The position numbers were made by a program, and so were the translations under genes. This document shows positions 1 through 12,600 of a stretch of DNA of 64,000 nt, one piece after another; the stretch's first letter is position 1, and every line of letters starts with the position of its first letter. The DNA is taken from positions 620,001 to 684,000 of the forward strand of contig JAJEKV010000180.1 of NCBI GenBank assembly GCA_021234155.1, written 5' to 3'. The DNA comes from Isoetes taiwanensis (taxonomy: Eukaryota > Streptophyta > Lycopodiopsida > Isoetales > Isoetaceae). The notes beneath the pieces were generated by a model. It saw only the letters and a list, made by a program, of their open reading frames with translations, had not been told where the DNA came from and searched no databases.

Positions 1-3000
1 CCGTGATCCGACCGCTGAATCCTTTGTTCAAGGAACCTCGGTCCGAGAAGGTCCAAAAATCCAACATCCGTCCGGGAGAACATATCAAACCGCTGCTGCC
101 CCCAAGGGCGACAGTAGAAACCAAAGTGTTTTGTCGCTCGGACATTGCGGAGGTTCAAATGGCGATTCGACTTCGCCACATCGTCCGAATGCCAAAATTA
201 CCCTAGGGACCAAGTTACACGGCCAATTTTGCAAAAAGAAAGAAACACTTACGCCTTTACATTGCAAGATTCAAGAGCCCACCTCCCAGGCCAATTGACT
301 ACGAGTGTGTGCACATGAGATAGTTTGGCGCTTCTTCGAGAAGGGGTGGGCTTCGCCACAAAACTTGGTCCCTAAGGCAATGTCGACGCTCTTCTGAGTC
401 CATTGGCGTAGATAGATCACGGCCCGAGAGGGGAAGTTGCCCGTCCGCCGCCGGGCCTTCGGAGAGGAATTTTGGGGCAAGCCGCCTCGGTGGTTTTTAG
501 GGTCCGCGGTCCTGGGCCAACACCCCCTACGCCAAGACACGGCAAAAGGTCCTAGTCAAATCCGACAAGGATAGAGCCTCCAAACGTAAACCCTATGAGC
601 TGCCGTGTTCTAGCGTGGTTTGCATTTTGGGTGCCGAAGTTTTGGTCTTTTGCACTTGGGACGGGCCGATCACATGCAGCTTGAGAACGCTGGCAAGGGA
701 AACCGACGGAATGGAGTTTGGACCTCAGACTCCCCGCTGTGGCGCTTAGAAGTCAAGGGCCGCTTTTGCAGAGCAAGACATTCGTAAATTCGTAATTAAT
801 GCATAGTACGGACTTAAATTCTGATTTTTTGTCACTATCTTCCCTAAGTCATCGCCAACATACGTGCCAACTTTCAAAAAATTTTGATAAGGTTTAGATC
901 AAATAGTTTGCATTAGAACGGTCCGGGCAAATTTGTTGTTGGGCAGCCGAAGCCGCACACTTTGCCCAAGTCAAACAAGGCCAGGACCTTGCAAGGCCTC
1001 CTCATTAGAGGGGAGAGTCCAACCCCGTGAGGCGAGCCCCAAAAGCTTCCCCGAGGCAGCTTTTCCCGGCAAAAGCCCACGGGGCGACGCTAAAGACCAC
1101 ACTCCCCGATCTCGCCCCCGATCCGACCGCTGAATCCTTTGTTCAAGGAACCTGGTCCGAGAAGGTCCAAAAAATCCAACATCCGGGTCCGAGAACATAT
1201 CCAACCGCTGGCGCCCCCTGGGCGACATAGTAGAAACCAAAGTGTTTTGTCGCTCGGACATTGGAGGTTCAAAATGGCGATTCGACCGCCACATCGTCCG
1301 AATGCCAAAATTACCCTAGGGACCAAGTTATACCTGGCCAATTTTGCAAAAGGAAAGAAACACTTTACGCCTACATTGTAAAGATTCAGCCAGCCCACCT
1401 CCCAGGCCAATTGACTACGAGTGTGTTGCACATGAGATAGTTTGGCGCTTCTTCGAGAAGGGTGGGCTTCGCCACAAAACTTGGTCCCTAGGGTAAATGT
1501 CGACGCTCTTGAGTCCATTGGCGCAGACATGATCACGCCCGGAGAGGGGGAAGTCGCCCGGCCCGCTGCCGGGCCTTCGAGAGGACTTTGGGGCAAGCTA
1601 CTCCGGTGGTTTTAGGGTCCGTGTTTCTCAAGGCCAACACCCCCCTCTACATCAAGACATGGCGCAAGGTCCTAGTCAACCGGACAAGGATAGAGCCTCC
1701 AAACGTAAACCCTATGAGTTGCCGTGTTCTAAGCAGGTTTGCGCTTTGGGTGCCGAAGTTTTGGTCTTTTGCACTTGGGACATGGCCGCATCACATGCAG
1801 CTTGAGAACGCCAAGCAAGGGGAACCGACGGAATGGAGTTTGACCTGTACTCCTCCCGCCAGGCGCTAGAAGTCAAGGGCCACTTTTGCCGTAGCAAGAC
1901 ATTCGTGAAATTGTAATTAATGCATAGTACGGACTTAAATTTGATTTTTGTCAGCTAGCTTCCTAAGTCATCGCCAACATACAAAGCCAACTTTCAAAAA
2001 ATTTTGATAAGGTTTAGATCAAATAGTTTGCATTAGAACGTCCGGCAGCTCAAGAGTTGGGCAGCCGAGCCGGGCACACTTGCCCAAGTCAAACAAGGCC
2101 GTAACCTTTGCAAGGCCTCCTCATTAGAGGGGAGAGTCCAACCCCGTGAGGCGAGCCCCAAAAGCTTCCCCGAGGCAACCTTTCTCGCAGCAGCGCACGG
2201 GGCGACGCTTAAAGACCACACTCCCGATCTTGCCTCCGTGATCCCACCGCTGAATCCTTTGTTCAAGGAACCCGGTCCGAGAAGGTCCAAAAATCCAACA
2301 TCCGTCCGGGAGAACATATCAAACCGCTGCCGCCCCGCGGGCTTAAAGCAGTAGAAACCAAAGTGTTTTGTCGCTCGGACATTATGAGGTTCAAATGGCG
2401 ATCCGATTTCGCCACATCGTCCGAATGCCAAAATTACCCTAGGGACCAAGTTACACCTGGCCAATTTTGCAAAAAGAAAGAAACACTTACGCCCTTACAT
2501 TGCAAGATTCAGCAGCCCACCTCCTAGGCCAATTGACTACGAAAGTGTTGCACATGAGATAGTTTGGCGCTTCTTCGAAGGGGTGGGCTTCCGCCACAAA
2601 ACTTGGTCCCTAGGGCAATGTCGACGCTCCGAGTCCATTGGCGTAGATAGATCACGGCCCCCGAGGGAAGTTGCCCGTCCGGCCGTGGCCTTCGGGAGAG
2701 GACTTTTGGGGCAAGCCGCCTCCGGTGGTTTTTAGGGTCCGCTTTCACGCCAACACCCCCTACGCCAAGACACGGGCGCAAGGTCCTAGTCAAATCGACA
2801 AGGATAGAGCCTCCGAAACGAAACCCTATGAGTTGCTGTGTTCTAGCAGGGTTTGCATTTTGGGTGCCGAAGTTTTGGTCTTTTTGCACTTGGGACGGGG
2901 CTCGATCACATGCGCTTGAGAACGCTGGGCAAGGGGAACCGACGGAATGGAGTTTGGACCTCATTCTCTCCCCGCCAGGCGCTTAGAAGTCAAGGGCCAC

Positions 3001-5714
3001 TTTTGCGTAGCAAGACATTCGTAAATTCGTAATTAATGCATAGTACGGACTTAAATTCTGATTTTTGTCACCTAGCTTCCTAAGTCATCGCCAACATACA
3101 GCCAACTTTCAAAAATTTTGATAAGGTTTAGATCAAATAGTTTGCATTAGAACGGTCCCGGTAGCTCGTTGTTAAGCCGAAGCCGCACACTTGCCTGTCA
3201 AACAAGGCCAGACCTTGCAAGGCCTCCTCATTAGAGGGGAGAGTCCAACCCCGTGAGGCGAGCCCCAAAAGCTTCCCCGAGGCAGCCTTTTCCTCGGCAG
3301 CAAATTCACGGGGGCGACGCTAAAGACCACACTCCCGATCTCTGCCCCCGTGATCCGACCGCTGAATCCTTTGTTCAAGGAACCTGGTCCGAGAAGGTCC
3401 AAAAATCCAACATCCGTCCGGAGAACATATCAAACCGCTAAGCGCCCCCAGGGGGCGACAAGTAGAAACCAAAGTGTTTTGTCGTTCGACATTGCGGAGG
3501 GTTCAAATGGCGATTCGACTTCGCCACATCGTCCTAATGCCAAAATTACCCTAGGGACCAAGTTACACGGTCATTTTGCAAAAGAAAGAAACACTTACGC
3601 CTACATTGCAAATATTCAGCAGCCCACCTCCTAGGCCAATTGACTACGAAAGTGTGTTGCACATGAGATAGTTTGGCGCTTCTTCGAGAAGGTGGGCTTC
3701 GCCACAAAACTTGGTCCCTAGGGCAATGTCGACGCTCTCGAGTCCATTGGCGAGACAGATCACGTTCCCGAGAGGGGAAGTTGCCCGTCCCGTCGCCAGG
3801 CCTTCGGAGAGGACTTTTGGGGCAAGCTGCTTCCGGTGGTTTTAGGGTCCGTGGTCCGCACACCAACACCCCATCAAGACACGCCAAGCAAGGTCCTAGT
3901 CAACCGACAAAGGATAGAGCCTCCAAACGAAACCCTATGAGTTGCCGTGTTCTAGCAAGGTTTGGCGCTTTGGGTGCCGAAGTTTTGGTCTTTTGCACTT
4001 GGGACGTGGGCCGATCACATGCAGTTGAGAACGCCAAGCAAGGGGAACCGACGAATGGAGTTTGGACCTGTATCCTCCCGCCAGGCGCTTAGAAGTCAAG
4101 GGCCACTTTTGCAAGGCAAGACATTCGTAAATTCGTAATTAATGCATAGTAATGGACTTAAATTTGATTTTTGTCAGCTAGCTTCCTAAGTCATCGCCAA
4201 CATACAGGCCAACTTTCAAAAAATTTTGGATAAGGTTTAGATCAAATAGTTTGCATTAGAACGGTCCGGCAGCTCGTTGTTGGGCACCCGAGCTGCACAC
4301 TTGCCCAAGTCAAACAAGGCCAGGACCTTGCAAGGCCTCCTCATTAGAGGGGAGAGTCCGAACCCCGTGAGGCGAGCCCCAAAAAGCTTCCCCGAGGCAG
4401 CCTTTTCCGGCAGCGCCCGGCCCACGGGCGACGCTTAAAGACCACACTCCCGATCTCGGTTCCCCGTGATCCCACCGCTGAATCCTTTGTTCAAGGAACC
4501 TGGTCCGAGAAGGTCCAAAAATCCAACATCCGGCCCGGGAGAACATATCAAACCGCTGAAGGCCCCTCAAGGGCGACAAGTAGAAAACCAAAGTGTTTTG
4601 TCGTTCGGACATCCGGAGGTTCAAATGGCGATCCGACTTCGCCACATCATCCGAATGCCAAAATTACCCTAGGGACCAAGTTACACGGCCAATTTTGCAA
4701 AAAGAAAGAAACACTTACGCCTACATTGCAAAGATTCAGCATTCCTAGGCCAATTGACTCACGAAAGTGTGTTGCACATGAGATAGTTTGGCGCTTCGAG
4801 AAGGGGTGGGCTTCGCCACAAAACTTGGTCCCTAGGGCAATGTCGACGCTCTGAGTCCATTGGCGTGATAGATCACGGCCCCGAGAGGGAAGTTGCCCGC
4901 CCGCGCCAGGGCTCTTCGGGAGAGGACTTTGGGGCAAGCCGCCTTCGGTGGTTTTAGGGTCCGTGTCCTGGCCAACACCCCCACGCCAAGACACGGGCGA
5001 AGGTCCTAGTCGACCGACAAGGATAGAGCCTCCTCAAACGTAAACCCTATGAGTTGCCGTGTTCTAGCAGGGTTTGCGCTTTGGGTGCCGAAGTTTTGGT
5101 CTTTTGCACTTGGGACGTGGGCCGATCACATGCGCTGAGAACGCCAGAAGCAAGGGGAACCGACGGAATGGAGTTTGGACCTGTACCTCCCGGGCGCTTA
5201 GAAGTCAAGGGCCACTTTTGCAATAGCAAGACATTCGTAAATCAGAATTAATGCATAGTACGGACTTAAATTTAATGATTTTTTGTCACTAGCTTCCTAA
5301 GTCATCGCCAACATACAGCCAACTTTCAAAAATTTTGGATAAGGTTTAGATCAAATAGTTTGCATTAGAACGGTCCGGCAGCCTGTTGTTGGGCAGCCGA
5401 AATGCACACTTGCCCAAGTCAAACAAGGCCGTGACCTTGCAAGGCCTCCTCATTAGAGGGGAGAGTCCGAACCCCGAGAGGCGCCCTCCCCAAAAGCTTC
5501 CCCGAGGCAGCCTTTTCCCCGGCAAAGACCCACGGGGCGACGCTTAAAGACCACACTCCCGATTCTGCCTCGTGATCCCACTCGCTGAATCCTTTGTTCA
5601 AGGAACCTCGTCCGAAAGGTCCAAAAAAATCCAACATCCGGTCGGAGAACATATCAAACCGCTGGCCCCCGCTGGCGCATAAGTAGAAACCAAAGTGTTT
5701 TGTCGCTCTGGACA
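1..5714. repeat. Satellite array 1, ~1.11 kb monomers
   Basis: About five head-to-tail monomers. The landmark AAATAGTTTGCATTAGA recurs at 901, 2021, 3135, 4244 and 5353, giving periods of 1120, 1114, 1109 and 1109 bp. Other invariant blocks are GTAATTAATGCATAGTA, TTGAATCCTTTGTTCAAGGA and CCAAAATTACCCTAGGGACC. No reading frame survives across monomers and no protein domain is visible, so the many 60-150 codon frames here are satellite translations. A/T-rich blocks are nearly invariant; C/G-rich spots differ by small indels. The array runs off the left edge and stops inside a monomer at 5714, where a foreign block begins. Function unknown; it is most simply satellite DNA, possibly carried within a transposon. 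Confidence 0.95.
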
Positions 5715-5715
5715 A

Positions 5716-6190
5716 AAGCACTGGCGAGGAGATGGAAGGACTTGTTATTGCTCCCACAAAAGTGACACTCAGCATTTTTGATGACATGTATTCAGGGTGG
5801 GAGCTGCGGTTTCTCTGCGCTGGAAGTCACTATATAGAGGATGAAAAAAATATACAAGGCATCAATTGTGATTTACTCATTTACAATTTACTCGCAAACT
5901 CTTGTGTGGAATATGGCATAGTGGAGAAAGCACATGAAGTACTACACCATATTAAAGCAACAGGTTACCCGACCAAATCATTTTGCATTATAAATCTTTA
6001 ATAATGAATGTCTTATATATGCTACTAGAGGCATGGTGGATGTGGCTAAGCACATGTTTAGGAGAAAATCATTGAAGAAGTATTGAACCTGATACAAACC
6101 TTTACATAATCTTGATCGGGGTTGCAGACGGGGTGCATGGGTTAAGAAGTTCCTGATTTGCTTAATGAGATAATTAAGCGAGAAAGAAGT
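5716..6190 (+). pseudogene. PPR-repeat gene fragment (broken)
   Basis: An 89-codon frame (ATG 5732, stop 6001) contains a stretch at residues 43-87 with the PPR pattern: D-LLIYNLLANSCVEYG, then VEKAHEVLHHIKATGYP. After the stop the similarity resumes in another frame (ECLIYATRGMVDVAKHMF, then IEPDTNLYIILIG), a second motif. PPR proteins bind organellar RNA. Here there is no transit peptide, only about two motifs, and frameshifts, so this is a relic. It lies in a foreign block inside satellite DNA, which suggests capture by a transposon. The 46 residues before the first motif do not clearly fit PPR. Confidence 0.6.
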
Positions 6191-7509
6191 ATAGATGATA
6201 GAAGTTACTGGAGTTGTCTTATCTTGCTTAACTGTCTGTCAGGATGAAAAGAGCGAGTGATGGAATGCATCAGTAAATACAGGTGTAATTATATCCTCTG
6301 CCAATAGCAGCTCCAGAATGTAACATAGACGAAGTTCAACAATCAACATGTTATTTGCATTGATGACACCACAGAGCAATAGGTAGATCCTTTATACAAT
6401 ACATTGGTAGATTTATGTTGGAAAGCAGGTGCAAAGATAGAGCAATGAGGTTATGGCAAGTAGAATTCCCTTGGGCTTTATGATGGTCTGCAGACCAGGA
6501 CTGATGCAGAATGGCGACTAAATTTGAGGACACTCTCACTTTTAACAGCAGCAGAATGTGCACTAGAAAACTGGATAAGAGTTTATCAAGAGCCATAGAA
6601 CAGAAAACTTACCTTCTGATCTAGTTGTTGAAACGGGTGTTGCTTGAGTCCAAAGAACCTGGGCAACAGTTGAATGTTGCAATTGGCACCAGGTTAAAGT
6701 CTGGCTTCACCTTTACAGAAACAAGGATCTGTTGGATATTTCTTTACATCTGGCTCATAATACCTCATGGTTGAGGTCAAGGAAGCAGCTAAGCTAGTCT
6801 GAAAACATAAGAGCTTGTGTTATGGTAGTGTCAGATCATTGTGGACTTCAGCCATTTCATTGTTAAAATCTGGGCAAGATCTCACAACTAATTCCTGCTA
6901 CAATTATGCAGATTCATGCACATCGGATCACTAACAAGTTTATGTGTCAATTTTTGGATCTGCATGATTCTAGAAAATGAGCATATGATAAAATCAATTT
7001 TCTTAGTATCTCTATGAGATCCCTTGGAAGATGCTGGTACGTGTTAGCTCATGTCTGAAATATCATAACTTGCCATGTCCAGGCAGTCATATACCCATTC
7101 ATAGTTCGGTTTCTATTAGAAACAGTTACGTGGAAAAGGGTTTGAAATCAAAAATTGTTCATTTGGTTGGTCTAAAACATTGTAAAATACATACAAGATG
7201 ATCCTTCATGCAGATTCCTTATGTATCTGAAAATAGTCAGAAATTAGAACATGATATTAGGCTAAGGTTAAGTAAATGGGAAATTGACGAGGTAAGTACC
7301 AAAGTGAAGAAGAGAGGTGGCAAGGTATGGAAACAAAATACAAAATTAATTTCTTGAATTTAATTGAATTTTTATTATCCGCATTGAAGTCTATACTTGA
7401 TACAATATAAGAGTAAGCCATGATTATCAAAATTAACAAATTCAATAAATTACATGATCTCAAATTCTTAAGTTTGCAAGAAGATCTCAACAAGTAATCC
7501 ATATGCTTT
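6191..7509. other. Stretch with no recognisable gene
   Basis: A/T-rich sequence within the 3 kb foreign block. Short frames (81 codons at most) show no domain I recognise, and no RNA gene or repeat is evident. It may be decayed flank or intron of the captured gene upstream. Confidence 0.4.
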
Positions 7510-8721
7510 AGTGGTTATAAAAGTAGGCGTGGTTTAATGACTTAGGGATATCGTACAGGGCGTGACGTCTTTTAATGGCGTCTCATGTCGTCAAATATGT
7601 CGTCGTTAAGCGATGAAAGAGTAGATGATTCAACAACGCGTGGACTTGACGTAGCTACTATCTTTGGAGTAACTAGCGACATACCCTGTGGCAAGCATTA
7701 AGTGGCAAGCCACTCGACATGACATTGTTGAATGGCGTCTAGGATATATTAGGCAAAGCGACCTGGGTGAACTGGCGACATGCCATGCAAACCATTGTGG
7801 CAAACCAAAGTAGATGTGGCGGCGTTTAATGATGTCTAAGATATTTGGCGTGACTAGAGACTGACCATTGGCTGGCGACATGCCACCACGATGGATGATC
7901 GTCGCTTTCGTGGATTACCGTCATTACAACGGCGTCATGTGGATTTGATGTCTCGTCATCTGCGTCTTATCATTATCTGAATAATTGTCGATGGTAACCG
8001 GCATGGGCGTCATTTGCGATGTCTAAACATTGTTAGCTGGCGTAAATTTTGGCAAGAGCAATGCACTTTCGATTTATTCTCATCCTATTGTTTTCTTTTC
8101 CTTGGGAGTTTTGGCGTCGGTTGTTGGTTTTCTATCTTACACACTACAAGGGATAGTCGACCTTCAACGGCGTCACAGAAGTGCGTTGAGCGGCGTCAAT
8201 CGTCGAGGAACGCGGCGACAGCGTCGTTGGCGAAGGTGGCGTCGTTCAACATCCGCGGCGTCGTTCAGCGGCGCCCTACTGGTAAGCGTGCCCACCATGC
8301 TGCGTGTGGTCTTTGCTTCTGTGGCGCGTCGCGTGTCGTCCTGCACGTGCACAAAGCGTCGTTTAACGTCGTCTCGTGGATCTGGCGTGCTTTATCGGTA
8401 GCGTGGCTAATGACGCATGCAGTACGGCCGCATGCCGTCGTTACGCCCGCGTCGACATGGCGTCGTTGAACGGCGGTGGCATTGACGGTCGGCGTGGCTT
8501 GGCGACATGCCGGTATGCGCCGAAGTGTCTGCCCGCGTCGACATGGCGTCGTTAAGCGGCGGCTTGCGTGGCGGCCAGTTTTGCTGGCGATGGCCCGGCA
8601 TCGTCTGCGCCAGCTATTGTCAGCAGGCGCCAGTAAGCAGCGTTGTTTAGCAGCGTCACTTTTATTTTATTTTTTTTTGGAAAAAAAGCGTTCGAAAAAA
8701 TTATCTTGGCGGCGTAAACTT
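7510..8721. repeat. CGTCG-rich subterminal-like repeat region
   Basis: Dense, irregular copies of GGCGTCGTTAAGCGGCG-like motifs in both orientations. The 20-mer ATGGCGTCGTTAAGCGGCGG near 8543 is shared with the region next to the CACTA terminus (about 40339). Such arrays of short motifs are typical of CACTA subterminal regions, where transposase binds. A T/A run (8660-8700) precedes the return to satellite. The 151-codon frame here is arginine-rich repeat translation, not a gene. Confidence 0.6.
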
Positions 8722-9592
8722 ATCGTTTGAATGCCAAAATTACCCTGGGACCGTACAAGATTCGGTTTGCAAAAAAGCGACACTTATGCCGCAGCCCTCT
8801 AGGCCAATTGACCCTGTTGTGTTGGACATGAGATGAAAAGTTTAGTGCTTCTTGAGAAGAATTGGCCTTTGGCCACAAAAGAAAACTTAGTCCCTAAGAC
8901 AATGTCGGCGTTAGTCCATTAGGCCGTCTGATTCGGAGAAGTTGCAGCGTCAGGTCGCGGGCCTTCGGAGAGGACTTTAGAACCGCTTAGGGTGGTTTTA
9001 GGGTCCGGCCTTTCGAGAAGCGTCAACACCCCCTCTCGTCAGAAGACCGCGAGCGCAGGTTCTAGTCAAATCGACAAGGATAGAGCCTGCACGGCATGTA
9101 AACCTATGAGTTGCGAGGTTCTAGCGAGGGTTTGTTTGGAGTCTTAGAGTTTTGGTCTTTACGCAGGGGCTGATGGCCCGATCACATCACGATTTAGAAG
9201 CATGAAACAAGAGGCCCAGCGGAATGGAGTTTGGACACCGTACTCCTCGTTAATGTGATTAAGTCAAGAGGGCCACTTTGCGATATGGAACATTTGTAAA
9301 TTTGTAATTAATGCATAGATGGACTTAAATTACGATTTTTTGTCGGCTAGCTTCCTAAGTCATAAGCCAACATACATGCCAACTTTCAAAAATTTTTGGA
9401 TACTTTAGATCAAATAGTTTGCATTAGAGCGGTCGTGAAACTGTTGTTGGGCAATAGAGGCGCTGCCCCAAATCCAACCAGGCGGAACCTTGCAGAGGCC
9501 TCACATTAGAGGAGAGTCCCCGAACCCGGGGGCTGAGCCCCAAAAAGCTTCTCGAGCGACCTTTCACAGCGTGGCTCTCACGTAGGGAGTAC
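8722..9592. repeat. Diverged satellite monomer, left part
   Basis: All landmarks of the ~1.1 kb monomer are present in order (CCAAAATTACCCTGGGACC near 8735, GTAATTAATGCATAG near 9305, AAATAGTTTGCATTAGA at 9412), with more substitutions and gaps than monomers in either array. It breaks off at GGGAGTAC, where the 9 kb CACTA element begins. Its continuation, GCTAAAGACCA, lies at 18618 beyond that element. Confidence 0.9.
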
Positions 9593-9649
9593 CACTACCA
9601 CCCGATTACAGGACCACACACCTAAAGCTCTTGATGACAAAAAAAGAAG

Positions 9650-10545
9650 ACCCGCGTGTCGTTGTTCCAAAAATCTACGTATGGTTATGTGGAGGTGTAG
9701 TTTATTAAGGGCCCGGTGTAGTTTTTATGGAGCTATATTTTTGAAGGTGTGGTTTTTGAGGGTGTCGTTTTAAAAAAGTGTTTATTTATTTAGGGGAGGG
9801 TGTTGTTTTAAAAGAAGGTGTTGTTTTGAGGGTGTGGTTTATAACTAGGTGTAGTTTTAAGTGGTCGTTTTATGGAAGTATAGTTTTGAAGTGTGGTTTA
9901 TAAGGAGGTATAGTTTTTAAGTGGTTGTGTTTTTAAGGAAGTATAGTTTTTTAAAGTTGGTGTGATTTTTTGAATCGAGGGTGTTGTTTTGAGGTGTAGA
10001 TTTTTATAAGTGGGTGTAGTTTTTAAATAGTTGTTTTTAAAAAGTATGGTTTTGAAGTGTGGTTTATAAGCGGGTGTAGTTTTAAGTTTCGTTTTTAAAA
10101 AGTATGGTTTTGAAGTGGTATGATTTTTTGTCGAGGTGTTGTTTTTTGAGGTGTCGTTTATAAGTGGGTGTAGTTTTTTAAATAGTTGTTTTTAAAGAAG
10201 TATGGTTTTGAAGTGTGTGTTTTTAGTTTTTTAAAGTTTTTAAGTGGCTATTTTTTTTAATGAGTATGGTTTTTTACGAAAATTGGTGTAGTTTATAACT
10301 AGATGTAGTGTTTAGAAGCTATTTTTAAGGAAATATGATTTTTTTGTATGGTTTATACAACTAGGTATAGTTTTACATTAGCTATTTTTAAAAGTAAGTA
10401 TGGTTTTGAGGTGTGTGGTTTTAAGTAGGTGTAGTTTTTTGGTGGTATTTTTTTTCTGAAGTGTGGTTTTCTGAAGTGGTAGTTTTTTAGCGACTATTTC
10501 TTAAGGAAGTATGGTTTTGAGGCTATTTCTTAAGCAAAGCACCAC
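9650..10545. repeat. G/T-rich left subterminal arm
   Basis: Low-complexity DNA made of degenerate copies of GTGTAGTTTTTAAG, GTGTGGTTTATAA and GGTGTTGTTTTGAGG. The complementary composition (CCACAT, AACAACAC, AAAAAA) appears at 17700-18600 on the same strand, so the two stretches form an inverted pair just inside the transposon ends. No coding potential. Confidence 0.75.
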
Positions 10546-10734
10546 CACGGAATATTGTTTGTTGCTCAACTTTGGGAATGTATTGTATTGTTTTACATTA
10601 AGTGAAAAATAACTTCAATGGTTAGATCCAACCCTTACAAGAGAATGAGCATTTTTGTCAAAAAATCGTGGGTCGGTATCTAGAGAGATTTTTGCACGAT
10701 GCTCTGGTGGCGAGCGTCTTGGCGATTACTATTT

Positions 10735-11012
10735 TGATGCTTTTTCGGCGATACTACATCGGACATATCGTCACATAAATCGTCGAAGCCTTCATCGAGG
10801 TTAAAAAGCGTCAAAAACGTCGAATATCGTCGAGATTTTGCGTCGGGTTGTACGTCGGAAATTTGCATCGAATTTTGCGTCGAAAAGCGTCGAATTTCGC
10901 GTCGAGAATAATCGTCGAAAATCGCGTCGGATATAGCGTCGGATATATCATCGGATTTTTCGCGTCGGACTATTCGTCGAGATGTTGCATCGGACTAATC
11001 GTCGGATGGTGC
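10735..11012. repeat. CGTCG(G/A) short-period array
   Basis: The core (G)CGTCGA/GCGTCGG recurs every 10-14 bp, most regularly at 10840-11005 (for example GCGTCGGATATAGCGTCGG). Spacing is close to one helical turn, as in arrays of protein-binding sites. It lies inside the 9 kb CACTA element just after the G/T-rich arm and may be a transposase-binding region of this element or of a nested one. Confidence 0.6.
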
Positions 11013-11239
11013 TTTTCTGCGCTATTACAATTTTAGTTATAACATTTGATTGAATAGTATATTTTAGATGAAATTTGATGTTTCACAAAGCTCCTCGATC
11101 TGTCTAATGATGTATTATTTAATTAAGCTCCTCGATCTAATGATTTAGTTCTGGGAGGGAGGGAGGGAATTAATTTCCATCCCTAGCTAGTATTGTCCTT
11201 TATTGGCCGTCGGATGGGGCACGTGCGTAGAGAATATGT

Positions 11240-12600
11240 TGGTTGGCAAGATTGGCACCCGGTATTGAGCATGGGGTCAAATTGACCCCATTAAATAAAG
11301 GCATACAACACCATGGCTTCATCAAGTATACAACAGGAGCATGTACATACAATAGCGAAGCGAGGCATAACTCAAACACAACATCGCCAAAAGCAGAGGC
11401 GATTGATTTCTTCAGCGGGCCTCAAATAGAACAAAGTTGATCCGACACAAAATAAGAGTTGGCTTACCGGATTCAAGCGTCAAACGCTTTTGAATGCCAC
11501 AATTTCTCTTTCTCTGTGGCAGGCAGATGGGGTTTGGCTGGTGTTTAAATGGGTTATGGGAAATACTCAATTGTTATACATACTCTAATATGCTAATGGA
11601 AGGAAAGCTAAGCGGGATCAAACTCAAATGGTCTGTTTTGATGAAAACAAGCTCTCATATAGATTACGCATTTTCCTTGCAAAGTTAGCATCTTCTTTCT
11701 TCGGAAGCCAATCCCCGAACACAAAAAGCAAAAATCATGCGGGTTTGCCAAACTTCCTTTGGGAAAAGCGGTAAAGGCTAGCGTGCTAGTGCAAAAATTG
11801 CCAACCAAAAGTCACGGAAGGTATGCTTGAAATTCTTATGGTGGGGAAGTATGCCTAACTTTGAAAATTATAAAGCATATGGCTGCACGGGATATACTCA
11901 TATTCCCAAGGAAAATAGATTAAAATTAGATGCGGATGCATCATAACCTATTTGGTAGGATATGATGAGCATTGAAAAGGTTCTGAGAATGTACAATCGA
12001 GGAAAGAAGAAACATCATAGTGGCGAGAGATGTGACTTTTGTAGAAGAAAATTATCTGGGGCCAAGGTCTATAAGCAAAGTGGAGATTAAGTAAAAAATA
12101 GTAGAGCCACGCAATACAAATGTAAATGATATGGCGATTTGGATGACAAGGTGGATAAGAATGCACAAAGCTTGGAAACAAATCTTAAAGATGCATGCAA
12201 TGATGAGGAAATTGACAATGTTGAAGACAATAACAATAATCACGAAAATCATGAAATTGTGGAGCATGAAATGGAAAAACGAAAAAAGGAGGTCCGAAGG
12301 TGAAAGATTAATGGAAGATGCAAACTTTGACACGGACTTTATGGCTGAGAAAAAGAAAATGGCGGGAGTTCTAGGTTGCGGTTACATGAGAAGGATCCAT
12401 TGGGAGAAGCACTTATAATTATGCGAGCGGTGTTCACGAAACCTTTGATGAAGCCGTGAACAACATAGAGGCAAATAGATGGAGGAAAGCCATGAATGAA
12501 GAGATTAATTCCTTTAGCGGGACATCTACCTATGAATTAGTTGACTTGCCTATGGATTTGGGTTCATGTATTGGTTATCGAGTGTTTTTGCTTTGCTTCG
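11240..12600 (+). pseudogene. Degenerate Ty1/copia pol (integrase to reverse transcriptase)
   Basis: Pieces of copia polyprotein appear in the right order but in shifting frames. Integrase-like NKGIQHHGFIKYTTG is near 11300; HAGLPNFLWEKAVKASVLVQ at 11735-11795; the integrase C-terminal GCTGYTHIPKENRLKLDADA at 11880-11945; RRNIIVARDVTFVEENYLGP near 12005-12065; an acidic linker at 12130-12300; and the start of the reverse transcriptase domain (WRKAMNEEI..TYELVDLP) at 12470-12555. Stops and frameshifts make it inactive. The RT catalytic half, protease and LTRs are not seen. It is a truncated insertion within the CACTA element. Confidence 0.8.

Larger units (their letters stand above)
5715..8721. 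mobile_element. 3.0 kb foreign block interrupting the satellite
   Basis: A satellite monomer is left at 5714 (in the block ending CGGACA) and re-entered near 8722 (ATCGT..GAATGCCAAAATTACCC), with about 45 bp of monomer missing. The block therefore entered or replaced part of a monomer. It holds a degenerate PPR fragment (5716-6190), 1.3 kb without recognisable content, and a CGTCG-rich segment (7510-8721) like that beside the CACTA terminus at 40728. No CACTA terminus or target duplication is visible at either edge, so this is probably a transposon fragment rather than an intact element. Confidence 0.6.

Noticed and set aside
933-5787. Many 60-168 codon frames in both directions, some recurring in each monomer
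   Set aside because: They follow the satellite period, change frame between monomers and carry no domain; they are shadows of the repeat.
8014-8730. Arginine-rich frames of 84-151 codons
   Set aside because: They derive from CGTCG motif repeats in transposon-like DNA and are open in overlapping frames.
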